Positions 62,201 to 64,000 of a stretch of DNA of 64,000 nucleotides are shown in pieces (the stretch's first letter is position 1; each line of letters starts with the position of its first letter). Both the position numbers and the translations under genes were made by a program. The DNA is from Bacteroidaceae bacterium (GTDB taxonomy: Bacteria > Bacteroidota > Bacteroidia > Bacteroidales > Bacteroidaceae): assembly GCA_017551925.1 (NCBI GenBank), contig JAFZKA010000100.1:1-64000 (forward strand), written 5' to 3'. The notes beneath the pieces were generated by a model. The model did not search any database, was not told the origin of the DNA, and saw only the letters and a program-made list of their open reading frames with translations.

Positions 62201-64000
62201 AATCGGTAATAATCTTGAGTCTATCTTGGTTGAGCATACCAAGGGCGGTAACGTCTTTGGCGGCAGTATGGGACGTATTGAATTGCAGGACGGCAGTGTC
62301 AACCCGCTTTGGCCGGAACTTGCACAGGTCAAGACTACCGAAATTGATATTACCGGCGGTACCATCAAGAGCAATGTCTATGGTGGAGGTGAGTATGGTA
62401 CTGTACGTGAAGATGCAAAAGTAACCATTGATGGAGGTGTTGTTGAACGTGATGTATTTGGCGGCGGCTATGGTAGTGATGATTTTGAGACAGAGACTAC
62501 CATTGAAGTAGCCGGCTATGACAACACTCATTTCACCTTTACGCCTATGCAATGGGCCGGAATGGTTGGTGGAGACACATATGTCGATATCAAGAGCGGT
62601 CAGGTCAAGAAGAATATTTATGGCGGCGGTGAAATGGCGTCAGTAGGTATCATGGACTATACCCAGTCTGTCAAGCATGATGACATTGTGGCTGGAGGCA
62701 CATCTGATGAAAAGATATATGGTTTTGGACTTAGCTGGCCATACGAGTTCAAGTACAGAACCTATAACTCAACAGCAGGTGACCAGAACACAATTGGCGG
62801 TACAACCCATGTGAACATTACCGGTGGACGTATCGGTATTACCGGTAAGGACTTTATGGGTCCATACAATGCTCAAGGCAAACCTATTGACAAGGAAACT
62901 GGTGAGGTAATCGATGAAAGCACTGAAGAAGGTAAGGCTAAGATTAAAAAAGCCAGAATAGACAATGGTGATGTATTTGGCGGTGGTAAGGGTCTTGTTG
63001 GTGACCGTTACGACATGGCATACAGTGCCAACGTAAAGGCCACTCAGGTTGAGATCAATATTACCAGTGATGCTACTCCAGAAAACTACAAGGAGCAGAA
63101 CCACTCATGCCTGCCAGGTTCAGTATATGGCGGTGGTGAAAACGGTCACGTAATTGAGAACACAAGTGTGACTCTCAAGAACGGACTTATTGGCCATGCC
63201 ATCTATGGTGGCGGTAAGGGTAAGGATACATATTCTGTAAGACTCCTTAAGATAGGCAGAACCGCATCAAATAATCCTAATGACTATTATGATGCTGACA
63301 TCTACAGTATTACGGCTGGAAAGGTTTATGGAAACACTGAAATCAAGATGGAAGGCGGTCATGTACTGCGTAACATCTACGGTGGCGGTAATATGGCATC
63401 GGTAGGTAAGGGTAACTATTCAGGCGGTAGTGATGATTACTCCACAAGCGGATACGGCGAATTGCCTCCAAGAACCGGTGATAATGCCAACGAACTTTGG
63501 AGTAACACTGACTTTATGAACAGCGGCAAGACCAAAGTGACCATTACAGGCGGTACAATTGGTTTGCTTGGTGAAGAAAAGGACGGACTGCCCTACGGTA
63601 ATGTATTTGGAGGTTGCCGTGGTGAGGCCGCTCCTAACATCTTTGAGTCACCGCGCTACCATTACAGTCCGCAGTTCTACTCCGGTTATGTCAATGAGAC
63701 CGAAGTTGTTATTGGAACCGCATCCGCAACCGGACCCACCATCTATGGTTCAGTATATGGAGGTGGTCAGGACGGACACGTTCGCAGAGACACCAAGGTT
63801 GAAATTAACAGCGGTCAAATAGGTGTAGCCTATAATGAAGATAACCGTAAGGCTGTTAAGACGTTGAGTACAAATCCCACCCAAGAACAGATTGCAGACC
63901 ATTCAGACATTGACAATCTGCAGTGGCTGCATCGCGGTAACGTATATGGCGCAGGTTCAGGTATCGGTCAGTATGAATATGACTTTAACTACAATAAGCG
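35259..64000 (+). CDS. Giant secreted YGGG beta-solenoid-like protein, at least 9,580 residues, open at window edge
   Basis: The ATG at 35259 lies 8 nt after AGGAGA and opens a frame that remains uninterrupted to the last base (28,742 nt, 9,580 full codons, near 1 MDa so far). The start has a signal peptide (core LTVTFLLATLLAGIDAWA) followed at once by a solenoid unit, VTIKGSVYGGGNLADVGGRV. Almost the entire length consists of units of about 25-28 residues, [NS][VI][YF]GGGN.A.V.G...V.I.GG.[VI], carrying longer loops and a few helical inserts. Landmark segments translated near 36.6, 40.4, 44.2, 50.4, 52.2, 58.7, 61.2 and 63.9 kb all lie in the same frame, so I find no frameshift. The units fall into recurring superblocks listed separately. 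By analogy with the 4,123-residue protein a sorting domain may lie beyond the window. It is likely an extracellular fibre or adhesin; no catalytic motif is seen. Confidence 0.88.
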   Translation, partial: MKHLRYMNNRYRLTVTFLLATLLAGIDAWAGVTIKGSVYGGGNLADVGGRVEVNIKGGTIEQDVYGGGALANTNTGNWDEDNSLLLDYDSRFCQVSVAEGSSLEGYYTKQGDTYTLLTSGTAVSGTAYFMRRNTAVNLTGGKVIGDVYGGGLGRQASGEGANAVSAVEAKVYGDVFVTVNGTQFDNSNVFGANNLNGTPLGHVKVIVNKTSEIEGQAIDLAAVFGGGNQAAYNPFNSGDYAEVEIEKTGNRLIVGNVYGGGNEAGITGVHDDAGTLVTIKSGDIKNGVYGGCNSSGTVSGNASVTITGGTIGSGTITPETGAFAYSDKANVHGGGYGQNTYVKGNVTVNIGTDATTGDATIWGDVYGGGALGHVNAVTGETEPTFQTSNTTTVNLFKATMIYGDAYGGGLGQKNGFNSAQSDISAYVGGNVFVNQYKVPFYIDYDTDNNAKVVKSGRIFGSNNLNGSPQGDVTVTIYGTASGNVTRTAEDPNNTGVPQKGANVTPTYELAAVYGGGNLADYSATGKKTNVIIQTCDVSVNEVYGGGNAAAVPETDVLINGAYEIGYVFGGGNGKDRFRNDNGWQTNPGANVGGNTNTLLKGGYVHEAYGASNEKGNIAGTVSINAGTGGDCALEVGKMVGAGKNADLNGDVVLVLGCMPEAKIDQIFGGADNANVNGNVELTITSGNYGSVFGGNNLGGIIKGYIKLNIEETGECDVPITIDNLYLGGNQAAYSKFGYYVKTSEANGLGDPSETPVLTNNKLTLEPRTSANDSHKPVKTITGNTWTVYSGEQGDEYPTYNDPILNVISCTRIDNVFGGGLGTDAVMYANPTVNLNMIPGNHADQIDPTDPDKTNLLGVIGNVYGGGEQADVYGKATINIGTESTVTLNSVPDDPATADIHENVFNVKGANVSNVYGGGKNANINGDTEVNIGTLEYSSEHHGGISIAHDVYGGGYGESTNVTGTATVNLGTTGVGNSIVNDDIYGGSAFGTVNTAVVNLHKGTVSRVFGGGKGQNDPDLTDQTDENITAIVTTSTTVNLDNATVTTAIYGGSNLNGTIGTTATVNLLGGLVGNSAFDANSNNWATVNAVFGGGLGENTHTSGLTTLNVGSKTTTPSVSYSGATQIYGNIYGGSENGEVGAVAINLYGDDNTTETIHGNVYGGGYETATGKTAATTVNVTLDGATFDLTKTGIGQIFGSNNVQGSPTGHVTVQVLNTGTDGTNGYGVENVFGGGNVADYNPTSSTEKLEVIINGSTAKVGNVFGGGNQAGTKNSAGTDVKMQAGTVVTAIYGGNNDSGTVDGSTSVTVTGGTVGQNWQDNEPTTMPQKIFGGGYGKETLVKGSVNVNIGENNSGTANIWGDVYGGSAEGKVNATQNGANYSATNGATTNVNLIKGTIHGDLYGGGLGKLEIAADPDNDIEHEDPIAADVYSPVTVTVTGGTARDVFGANNLYGMPKSSVSVQINGTDDATAPSYAIRNVYGGGNLANYTGSTTSPSVSMTAGFVNNVFGGGYGSTAVVTGNPNVTISGGTVRTNVFGGGNEAGVTGTPSVTISGTGLVSNNVFGGGNEANVTGSTSVSIQGGTVTKDVFGGGNLADVTNNVNVQVSGGQMNDVYGGGALAHTNTANWNTEGISDGTGTWATGNSSNTNTTTVSITGGTIHDVFGGALGNTTTAPFVYGDITVKLNEGVAEDSKGAILNRIFGANNLNGTPKGHVKVHVFATQHPDKETINDKTTLGDNPAADADGRYDVLAVYGGGNLSAYEPKETTEKTEVIIEGCDITSIKQVYGGGNAASVPASEVTVNSAYEIYEVFGGGNGYDDYTLIEGNNTVWYKNPGANVGYKNYTHWVKDGSKGDGISQLTAYEPVDNDGVSTKESRLISAYVYGTGIAKTNINGGRIHHSYGGSNSKGNIRIIAQSIYNGDGQYGCDLIVDETYGGGKDATMDGSIDLQMNCMQNNVDMIFGGSQNADVNSDIVLTITNGHYNKVFGGNNTGGNVYGTITVNIEETDPCNDIEIGSLYGGGYLAPYSVYGYDNNDPINRAAYKANLISQNPDLSGDEIEALIQAKEQYPVVNVISATSIDNVFGGGYGAGADVYGNPIVNINMVPGLHADKIDRNGDNTADNNPHHLGAIGNVFGGGEEAHVFGNATINIGTLSQVTLASVNTNQTRNVEGAYITGNVYGGGKDADINGTADINIGTVAYTGTDYEGVTIRGDVYGGGMGTNTHITGHTTVNLGTEGTGNSSVLGDIYGGSAFGTIETAQVNLYKGTVRNVFGGGKGQDADANADPVKLEYTAHVTTSTEVTLYGATVTNALYGGSNIRGEIGTSSTADDAASTTITLLGGSIGSNVSTSTDWLADNAELQTVFGGGYGASTHTYGLTTLNVGSKTVTGEEPSVTTTYNGNTVIYGNVYGGSKMGRVSAANVNLYRGTIHGNVFGGGYQTHNSILNTAATNVNVTLDGVTFDLAKNGGYVFGANNKAGSPSGHIKVEVLNTGTISGNYDVANVFGGGNISDYSPASSNEYLEVLINGSNTTRIGQVFGGGNNAGTLNGVGTNVTLNSGNVYTAIYGGNNASGTIDGNTSVTLMGGTVGADWGNSVPTDANMPRTVFGGGLGESTLVKGNVEVNIGAKSDTDVLSGSTVVWGDVYGGSAKGNVNAYQENNQLNATDNTTTRVNLYGGDVKGDIYGGGLGDANISANVYGPVTVAVEAGTARNVYGANNIQGAPQSTVNVSVSGTAQGTEQAPSINSVYGGGNQAAYAGTPTVNVSGDSYIANVYGGGNQAGVGASDVTINTTNNNGNTVSSIINKVFGGGNQAGTTGNATVRMTSGNITGAVYGGSNAAGNIGGNATVTVTGGTLGNAATATENNVLFGGGYGENTSVSGNVTVFVGSMTLTQNSTEFTGNATLNGSVYGGGEQGSVNTENGNNTTTVNLFRGTINGSAYGGGLGTNSVAALVYGDVFVNLNGITVTDNNGTNKHLVPTSSTPGCIVNEVFGANNVNGTPKGNVTVHVYGTQHSKLQSISAKYDPPYYDATQGIAEDLKAYLQRLIDAAKPNGTLTAGITESVITSAQGTHDDSSASQDALNNAISSVKQELDNLYDVKAVYGGGNNAAYVPTTAYDPTNAPTGSKSQVIIEGECEYTSIQYVYGGGNAAPVPETNVLIKGNKIIDYVFGGGNGTVSAANVGFDGNGADQGTGIALTQLMGGNIHYVYGASNNNGNIRGEAIIQNLTPDGDGSCAQLVVNKMYAAGKNADIEGGSVVVFSNCSGTKIEEYYGGAENANVGGDAILTISGGSFGKVFGGNKTSGAIFGRIIVNIEETGCEPIEIDELYGCGNEAPYSIYGFYQEGTYPGSSKPFYRPRTQAQYEAMTPEQRTAAGISTPYNNPEINIISATRIGKVFGGGLGENAIVYGSPIVNVNQNYGKHADDLGNKLLADIGDVFGGGNEARVYGNPVVNVGTETSVSMVTEPTYLGTSGTDYTYNETTQKYTVAVQGAKITGSIYGGGNLADINGYTTVNIGAKKVNDTYSNVTLPAGISIDDNVFGGGHGSESDAAKALVSGNTNIHIGNGSILKSVYGGGEYAQVGGNTDINVSGGTIGTKNLGGATYGNIYGGGFGSTSGVLFGLIKGNTKVSISGSPTILHNVYGGGAYGSVGTYTYGENSVITDHTDNTGTAEVYITGGTIGTNGIENGMIFGSSRGDVAAPDAIHDQLAWVYDTKVVIGTEGSGTDFTTPLIKGSVYGSGENGHTKNNAEVYVHSGTIGTTPDGSTADETRGNVYGGGCGTDTYTGTDSKEHYNPLSGIVLNDAKVYITGGHIMRDVYGAGAMGSVGTATVGDNHEAIKHEYQFGTDPTWYGAYYNFGLSWPVELVYPTENSQTYTGKTTVEITGGRIGYLRNDGSVYGGDVFGAARGEAGDRFEFAPFANVRETEVTINYSGSTLTPANVAGNADAQYILGSVYGGGANGHVSEDTKVTLTDGLIGGSVFGGGDGTGTYTSVLWEPDPNDKDNDNAHIETAGKVIHSWTAGKVYGNTNVVMNGGYVTLNVYGGGKYGSVGIGNYSGGTDDYSPIGYGELPPSDNLDLWNNDDFTNTGIATVTINSGTIGTESGTFDDMPTGNVFGSSRGKAANDVGRRSPRYKYVPDFMLGYVNETAVTIGDGTKEPRLYGSVYGGGQDGHVRRSTTVTINSGIIGVINGGEDRGNVFGAGSGLGKNTEQNDLGGLFNNSSGSVTCTTDVIVNGGTIYQNVYGGGAMGSVGPPNTGPFTGLGFDELDNTSDDYPRPEGQYSTLTTHASSSYTKVEIKGGVIGSNDNADGYGGNVYGASRGTNESNIQFTNPKYKYATDIWSKVDVSAGQIHGNVFGGGENSIVLKSTDVKIRGGVITKSVFGGGKGQDALIQANTKVDMSAGTVNQSIYGGGMLGSVGTIASQVKHEPTAKSDGALYNFALSWPYEFTYANTIIGNGASLYTGETTVNVSGGTVGGDVYGAGQGQAHGDVTQKTGDDRWNYRYDEALIANVRKTNVTVNADIAGSVYGGGEDGHVYEDTKVTIDGGTINVSVYGGGKGYGDYKGLLLEGEAVEQPAHDHIPNWLAGKVYGNTEVVMNGGHVLKNIYGGGDLGSIGKGSYSGGTDDYSVVGYGELPPKNNDDTEATLWDENGPFMTSGIATVSINSGEIGTKYGVDANGFPTGNVFGSSRGKAAKDVGQKSPRYKYVPEFFLGYVNETSVTIGDNTHDAPVIHGSVYGGGQDGHVRRNTAVTINKGVIGEEYNSSSSLTSAQWKEIGNVLGAGSGLGLNSEDNKYNNSSGSVTGTTTVNINGGTIYQNVYGGGALAMVGPPNTGAPNGQGFDEFNNTATPYTRTGSFASYTNHGSKTYTEVNINGGTIGQTDFGGNVYGGSRGYDDTEVNNIYAGSAYSTDIWSTVNINNGTINGSVFGGGEAGDVKDGVVVNIKGGEVKKDVYGGGALANTNTSNWVLNRATNEWGWANSTQKTALYTTTVNLTGGKIDGNAYGGGLGRMAATGVEAVAATVWGDVTVELNGSTEQGATNNCSVDKIFGANNLQGTPKGDVTVAVYKTQNADPDKNNKPAGLTSINDREDVSKYGIYDVSAVFGGGNRADYEPASYQAPNVIIDGCDDISINEVYGGGNAAAVPATNVEVKGAYLINYVFGGGCGTDNTTRGANVGYKTFPAYNYTGDKTPYLYEGGSGNTLVNLRGGYIINAFGASNTNGDISGSANLNISEIDNGCTLQIGSIYGAGKNADVDKDVNTQIDCPSSSIQNVYGGAEEANINGNVTLTITGGTFERVFGGNKTRGNISGNITVNIEETDAGCRPIRITDALYGGCYNAPYSGTNNNGLITVNVKSFTEINNIYGGSFGESATVNGNTVVNINEAKGYWANKTYDNVAIPDKIGGITGNVYGGGEKANVIGNTTVNIGTLTQVPLVSKPVLDANNQPTFDAQDNPVYTMADVKGVDISGDVYGGGNLANVDGNTTLNIGFENLTAGTSIGGSVYGGGKGQTSHVTGNVDVNIGNENGGYATITHDVYGGSAYGSTNTANWNTTTNTWVTGLTQENKKTTHVKLLGGTIGGSAFGGGLGQQEVKAGDVVTTPAIVSMVYGDVLVDLNGITTSTISRTSKGCIVDQVFGANNYNGTPLGDVTVHVYGTQHADAGKATISDKYDVPYYDVDKAVNEGYKVYLQRLIDVVKTGNTVLDGIDASVVTTAQTLLTSLENVDEANLTDDNKTAITTAANNINAQVSRLYDVHAVYGGGNEAAYIPEGDNRSTHVIIEGCDYSSIQYVYGGGNAAPVPATNVLIKGNKIIDYVFGGGNGTVTGADVGYYVLNNTQQQQGSGIATTQLMSGTIHYVYGGSNTRGNIRETALIETVDNTHEDGCCQTLTVNKMFAAGKDADIEGSTATIFCNNETKVDEYYGGAENANVGGNAELTISGGSFGKVFGGNKTSGAIFGRIILNIEETDCKPIIIDELYGCGNQAPYSIYGYYLDGESNLHPRESATDGNTPVRLRRQNEDGDGTYVAYTGTFTTYANPVVNIISCTSIGKVFGGGLGEYAIVYGSPTVNLNMTPGKYATSIDRDNNGSPDENAHRLGTIGNVYGGGNAADVIGNSTVNIGTVTTVEMNSLPKVGAVDENNDPIYEYEIDEQGNYVYEQDGITHKLVQKMIYQTKDVEGAYINGNVYGGGLEATVSGNTRVNIGINNNNNSVTYTGEGFENIVITGSVYGAGQGLATDITSAQVRGNSTVRIGSGWIKESVYGGGEKASVGNFTYDANNNITACAANTGLSTVYIIGGRVGPSILTMPMFTGHVFGAGKGMTGAEAIYPKLNYVQNTDVTITGTAFIKGSVYGGSENGHVRGDTYVKIQGGQIGSGYNTSNNTDIDRPYGINADGTPNDEWSSDPTDAVNPRFLYETNSWTYGQAANAADKYAPYDPYAGTNGYDSKGGRLVGDDGHTFYGNVFGGGSGYFPYAAGTWSRTAGAVEGNTHVEISGGHILTNVYGGNELTNVGGTCTVEMSGGTLGVPRTIEQIIAHPVTCYLFGAGKGDERVLFNKETNVKDVVVNITGGWIYGSVFGGGEDGHVLRDVSLTISEPEGKTTKIGTWGTSYVDGNVFGGGRGFGADAYTAGNVAGSVTMNISGGTMLGSIYGGGRLGSVGYGLYDETTNNAPTPGYGEIRDDGKLDDGTDGSTYFTNGRGHVTIAISGGTIGNDLEYKYPTDADKSGNLRFTSYDSSNRLTHTKGGNVFAGGMGRRLQLDGVTPISGIDWKKLGNVKSTKLTITGGTIKSNVYGGGELGAVTAFADGSTIQGGSTEINIQGGTIGTLIQASGENGEPAYYYGSVYGGGMGEIYTENSSKVLGGGNVTGNTKVSMSGANTAVMASIYGGGELAQVYGSTDVAVSGGTIGVSGFGGIEYGNIYGGGKGSTDIVNAGLVKTDTKVTVSGTSTRIWHNVYGGGAYGSVGTYTYNANDEITGHTDNTGTASVYITGGTIGRNGQENGMIFGSSRGDVGAPNSIHDRLAWVYDTKVIIGDTTNVAATTPSIMGSVFGGGENGHNFHDAYVRVHNGTIGIYEENSALNATRGNVYGGGCGTDKYESDPVNHVWAYNPQAGIVMNNATVRITGGNIKRNVYGAGAMGSVGTISNLSTIDQYKHESVKENDGAFYDFGLSWPVELVYPTTTGENAHTYTGKTTVEIIGGTIGVDGNDNGYVYGAARGEAGDRYEMAKYANVRTSQVTIGNVNSTSTPDIKGSVFGGSANGHVYEDTYVTINKGSIAKSVYGGGNGEGTYHGEQWIPVVDPNNPNNLSQHDVVNDAELHSFTAGKVYGNTHVTMYGGQVKQNVYGGGNYGSVGKGNYAGGIDDYSESGYGELPPTTGSNANKLWSNQDFITSGKATVNIYSGIIGTTNEDDLDESGLPYGSVFGSSRGIAALDVGRRSPRYKYVPDFFLGYVNETEVTIGDNTHTLPSIYGSVYGGGKDGHVRRGTNVTINNAAIGIEGSTNLDRGNVFGAGSGIGTYTDNGLKCNTSSGSVTTTTNVEINGGIIRRNVYGGGALASVGPPFAGNMDSNGKPYDELKETTDSHKSNSYTRVNIKGGNISGSVYGASRGPSDALISNVFTENNVNVYDDTKFATVIYADVNVSGNANITGSVYGGGEKGIVKHATLVNIGTTGNSGTYTGTIGQDVYGGGQEALVGGNVTVNVNSGTVTQDVYGGGALANTNTNTHETKEVPIYGVVNTSSAYNTSDEIDGHVQTIVNVTGGKMRDVYGGALGRLASGTGNDAVEAVYAQVYGNVTVNLNEGVSTSSNGAVVNRIFGANNLNGTPGGHVKVHVFATQNAHKATIAKADKYEHRIQRQDESLTDYLTYLVSSSVNAQTHQYEVGINSSLMGSALTLIASESTDLALWDNMIKAVIEERGKLYDVQAVYGGGNLSEYVPTSNDENTEVIIDGCDLTSIRQVYGGGNAAAVPATNIRVNGSYEIEEVFGGGNGKDDYTINGVTYKNPGANVGYHNYTEYDNEGNVVIKSDAQTKENRESNYGYGSGVATTGIYGGYIHAVYGGSNQNGNIRKSVVSTYEDMVDDCSVRIDETYGGGKNATMDAEIVLNLDCVTNMPDIYGGAKNADVNADITLNITNGTFNRVFGGNNTGGNVYGSITVNVEEMGCQPIRIGSLYGGGYLASYSIYGYYQDENQKWQPRTKEMYDVLTDEQKTELGLTEPYKDPLINIISATEIGNIYGGGYKAEVAGSPYVNVNMQEGKILARFVPVDYSGNKDNAGNRILDIGTIGNIYGGGYEATVYGDTHVEIGTGQKVDSWNNDGTPAYAATGGKTAKITGNVYGGGNLGDITGNTYVDISAIKDADNYVAVAQPADNVTIGGSVFGGGKGSTDSFFCNKAMIGTDGAGANNNSYTDGNTRVIIGNGTIENDVFGGGEIGRVEMNTDVIIGIGDGDNAKTSAPFIKGNVFAAGKGVETHGYSALVRGNPSVTVQGDAKVEGSVYGGGQIASVARYNVPKTEAEVAAAIAAGYDAHLGMPYALANNTSGNCIVTIKGNAEIGPDDMKMYHEGVAAINDAPDIAGHVFGAGRGITPGNYSYADIANMPKRMVLYDSNTHTDAGQGVSWEYADDDHKNVWEYFTNDDDYLGFVRTLALSSKTIVTIEGNPFIKGSVYGGSENGIVQYDTKVYIKGGQIGNGDGVNRRYTDAEWASESLAECASWPYGKATTAAEKFAPYDPYAREYDSKGGSIRGDDGHTFFGNVFGGGSGYYPYAPGKWNSEAGAVYGNTYVSVTGGHILTSLYGGNEMTNVGKPDNNNTGQCTVEFGGTATLGVPRTLEQIGAHPVTCYLFGAGRGDQRVLFNTWTNINNAIVNVTGGRIFGSVFGGGEDGHVLEDVKLTISGNPKIGTTGTSYVDGNVFGGGRGFSGEAVTAGTIGGNVDIDIQGGEMLGSVYGGGRLASVGLYFTDPNNALYGQLKEDDNNGTYGHVKIKISGGTIGNNLESILVEHTKGGNVFGGSMGRIELQDGSVNPLWPELAQVKTTEIDITGGTIKSNVYGGGEYGTVREDAKVTIDGGVVERDVFGGGYGSDDFETETTIEVAGYDNTHFTFTPMQWAGMVGGDTYVDIKSGQVKKNIYGGGEMASVGIMDYTQSVKHDDIVAGGTSDEKIYGFGLSWPYEFKYRTYNSTAGDQNTIGGTTHVNITGGRIGITGKDFMGPYNAQGKPIDKETGEVIDESTEEGKAKIKKARIDNGDVFGGGKGLVGDRYDMAYSANVKATQVEINITSDATPENYKEQNHSCLPGSVYGGGENGHVIENTSVTLKNGLIGHAIYGGGKGKDTYSVRLLKIGRTASNNPNDYYDADIYSITAGKVYGNTEIKMEGGHVLRNIYGGGNMASVGKGNYSGGSDDYSTSGYGELPPRTGDNANELWSNTDFMNSGKTKVTITGGTIGLLGEEKDGLPYGNVFGGCRGEAAPNIFESPRYHYSPQFYSGYVNETEVVIGTASATGPTIYGSVYGGGQDGHVRRDTKVEINSGQIGVAYNEDNRKAVKTLSTNPTQEQIADHSDIDNLQWLHRGNVYGAGSGIGQYEYDFNYNK
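36633..37912 (+). repeat. Superblock A, copy 1
   Basis: This copy runs from FGSNNLNGSPQGDV to a NIGTES unit. The ordered landmarks are AVYGGGN, VII.(G/T)CD, EVYGGGNAA.VP, VFGGGNG, NPGANVG, YGASN..GNI, GAGKNAD, FGGADNANV, VFGGNN, NIEETG.C, INVIS-CT-type and VFGGGLG. Confidence 0.8.
39771..40088 (+). repeat. Purest four-unit stretch of the solenoid repeat
   Basis: Four consecutive coils of 28, 27, 26 and 25 residues begin NVFGGGYGS, NVFGGGNEAG, NVFGGGNEAN and DVFGGGNLAD, each followed by V.I.GG-type strands and with no long loops. This defines the basic unit (75-84 nt). Confidence 0.88.
40356..41730 (+). repeat. Superblock A, copy 2
   Basis: This copy starts FGANNLNGTPKGHVKVHVFA and repeats the same landmark order as copy 1 through NIEETDPC, LYGGGYLAPYSVYGY, VISATSID and a closing NIGTLSQV. 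It starts 3,723 nt after copy 1. Together with the shared flanking units it forms a near-tandem duplication with a period of about 3.8 kb. Confidence 0.8.
44223..45632 (+). repeat. Superblock A, copy 3 (with helical insert)
   Basis: This copy starts FGANNVNGTPKGNVTVHVYG, then carries an insert of about 80 residues without GGG motifs (LKAYLQRLIDAAK). It resumes with AVYGGGNNAAYVP, GNKIIDYVFGGGNG, YGASNNNGNI, AAGKNADIEG, NIEETGC and YGCGNEAPYSIYGFY. Confidence 0.8.
47313..48014 (+). repeat. Superblock B, copy 1
   Basis: The ordered landmarks are GKVYGNT, GGYVTLNVYGGGKYGSVG, YSGGTDDYS, GYGELPP, GNVFGSSRGKAA, RSPRYKYVPDF, GYVNET, SVYGGGQDGHVRR, VFGAGSGLG and SVGPPNTG. Confidence 0.78.
49008..49743 (+). 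repeat. Superblock B, copy 2
   Basis: The landmark order is the same as in copy 1 (GKVYGNTEV, GDLGSIGKGSYSGGTDDYS, GYGELPP, KSPRYKYVPEFFLGYVNET, GGGQDGHVRR, VGPPNTG). It starts 1,695 nt after copy 1. Confidence 0.78.
50394..51548 (+). repeat. Superblock A, copy 4 (compact)
   Basis: This copy starts FGANNLQGTPKGDVTVAVYK. It keeps the order AVFGGGN, VIIDGCD, EVYGGGNAAAVP, VFGGGCGTDN, RGANVGY, FGASNTNGDI, GAGKNADVD, VYGGAEEANI, VFGGNKTRG and NIEETDAGC, and closes with NIGTLTQV. Confidence 0.8.
52155..53625 (+). repeat. Superblock A, copy 5 (with helical insert)
   Basis: This copy starts FGANNYNGTPLGDVTVHVYG and carries a helical insert related to that of copy 3 (YKVYLQRLIDVVK). It continues with HAVYGGGNEAAYIP, GNKIIDYVFGGGNG, AAGKDADIEG, NIEETDC and YGCGNQAPYSIYGYY. 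It is closest to copy 3, whose start lies 7,932 nt upstream. Confidence 0.8.
54285..55227 (+). repeat. Superblock C, copy 1
   Basis: The ordered landmarks are KGSVYGGSENGHV, KYAPYDPYAG, DSKGGRLVGDDGHTFYGNVF, GGGSGYFPYA, GGHILTNVYGGNELTNVG, GVPRTIEQI, HPVTCYLFGAGKGDERVLFN, SVFGGGEDGHVL, SYVDGNVFGGGRGF and GGRLGSVG. Confidence 0.82.
57210..57924 (+). repeat. Superblock B, copy 3
   Basis: The landmarks are GKVYGNTHV, YGGGNYGSVGKGNYAGGIDD, GYGELPP, RSPRYKYVPDFFLGYVNET, GGGKDGHVRR, VFGAGSGIG and SVGPP. It starts 8,202 nt after copy 2. Confidence 0.78.
58683..60170 (+). repeat. Superblock A, copy 6 (with a different helical insert)
   Basis: This copy starts FGANNLNGTPGGHVKVHVFA and carries an insert with YEHRIQRQDESLTDYLTYLV. 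It then follows the order AVYGGGNLSEYVP, VIIDGCD, QVYGGGNAAAVP, VFGGGNGKDDY, NPGANVGY, YGGSNQNGNI, ETYGGGKNATMD, LDC, VFGGNNTGG, NVEEMGC and LYGGGYLASYSIYGYY. Confidence 0.8.
61221..62106 (+). repeat. Superblock C, copy 2
   Basis: The landmarks and order match copy 1 (KGSVYGGSENGIV, KFAPYDPYA, DSKGGSIRGDDGHTFFGNVF, GGGSGYYPYAPG, GVPRTLEQI, HPVTCYLFGAGRGDQRVLFN, SYVDGNVFGGGRGF, GGRLASVG). It starts 6,936 nt after copy 1. Confidence 0.82.
63318..64000 (+). repeat. Superblock B, copy 4 (cut by the window edge)
   Basis: The landmarks are GKVYGNTEI, GGGNMASVGKGNYSGGSDDY, GYGELPPR, ESPRYHYSPQFYSGYVNET, GGGQDGHVRRDT and VYGAGSGIG, then the end of the window. It starts 6,108 nt after copy 3. Confidence 0.75.

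Noticed and set aside
35259-64000. Many minus-strand and alternate-frame open frames of 60-180 codons across the giant gene
   Set aside because: They are by-products of repetitive Gly/Val/Asn/Thr codons: they are Cys/Ile/Thr-rich, repeat wherever the solenoid repeats, and lack plausible starts or export signals. The plus frame is continuous over all of them.
27069-64000. Idea that proteins A, B and the giant are fragments of one broken gene
   Set aside because: Each has its own start and signal peptide, and A and B are full paralogs of one another with matching ends, so they are separate genes.
35259-64000. AIDA-type autotransporter passenger
   Set aside because: The GG-rich coils look superficially alike, but the repeat consensus differs and Bacteroidota genomic context with lipoprotein fimbrillins and a T9SS-like tail in the sister protein argues for a different export route.
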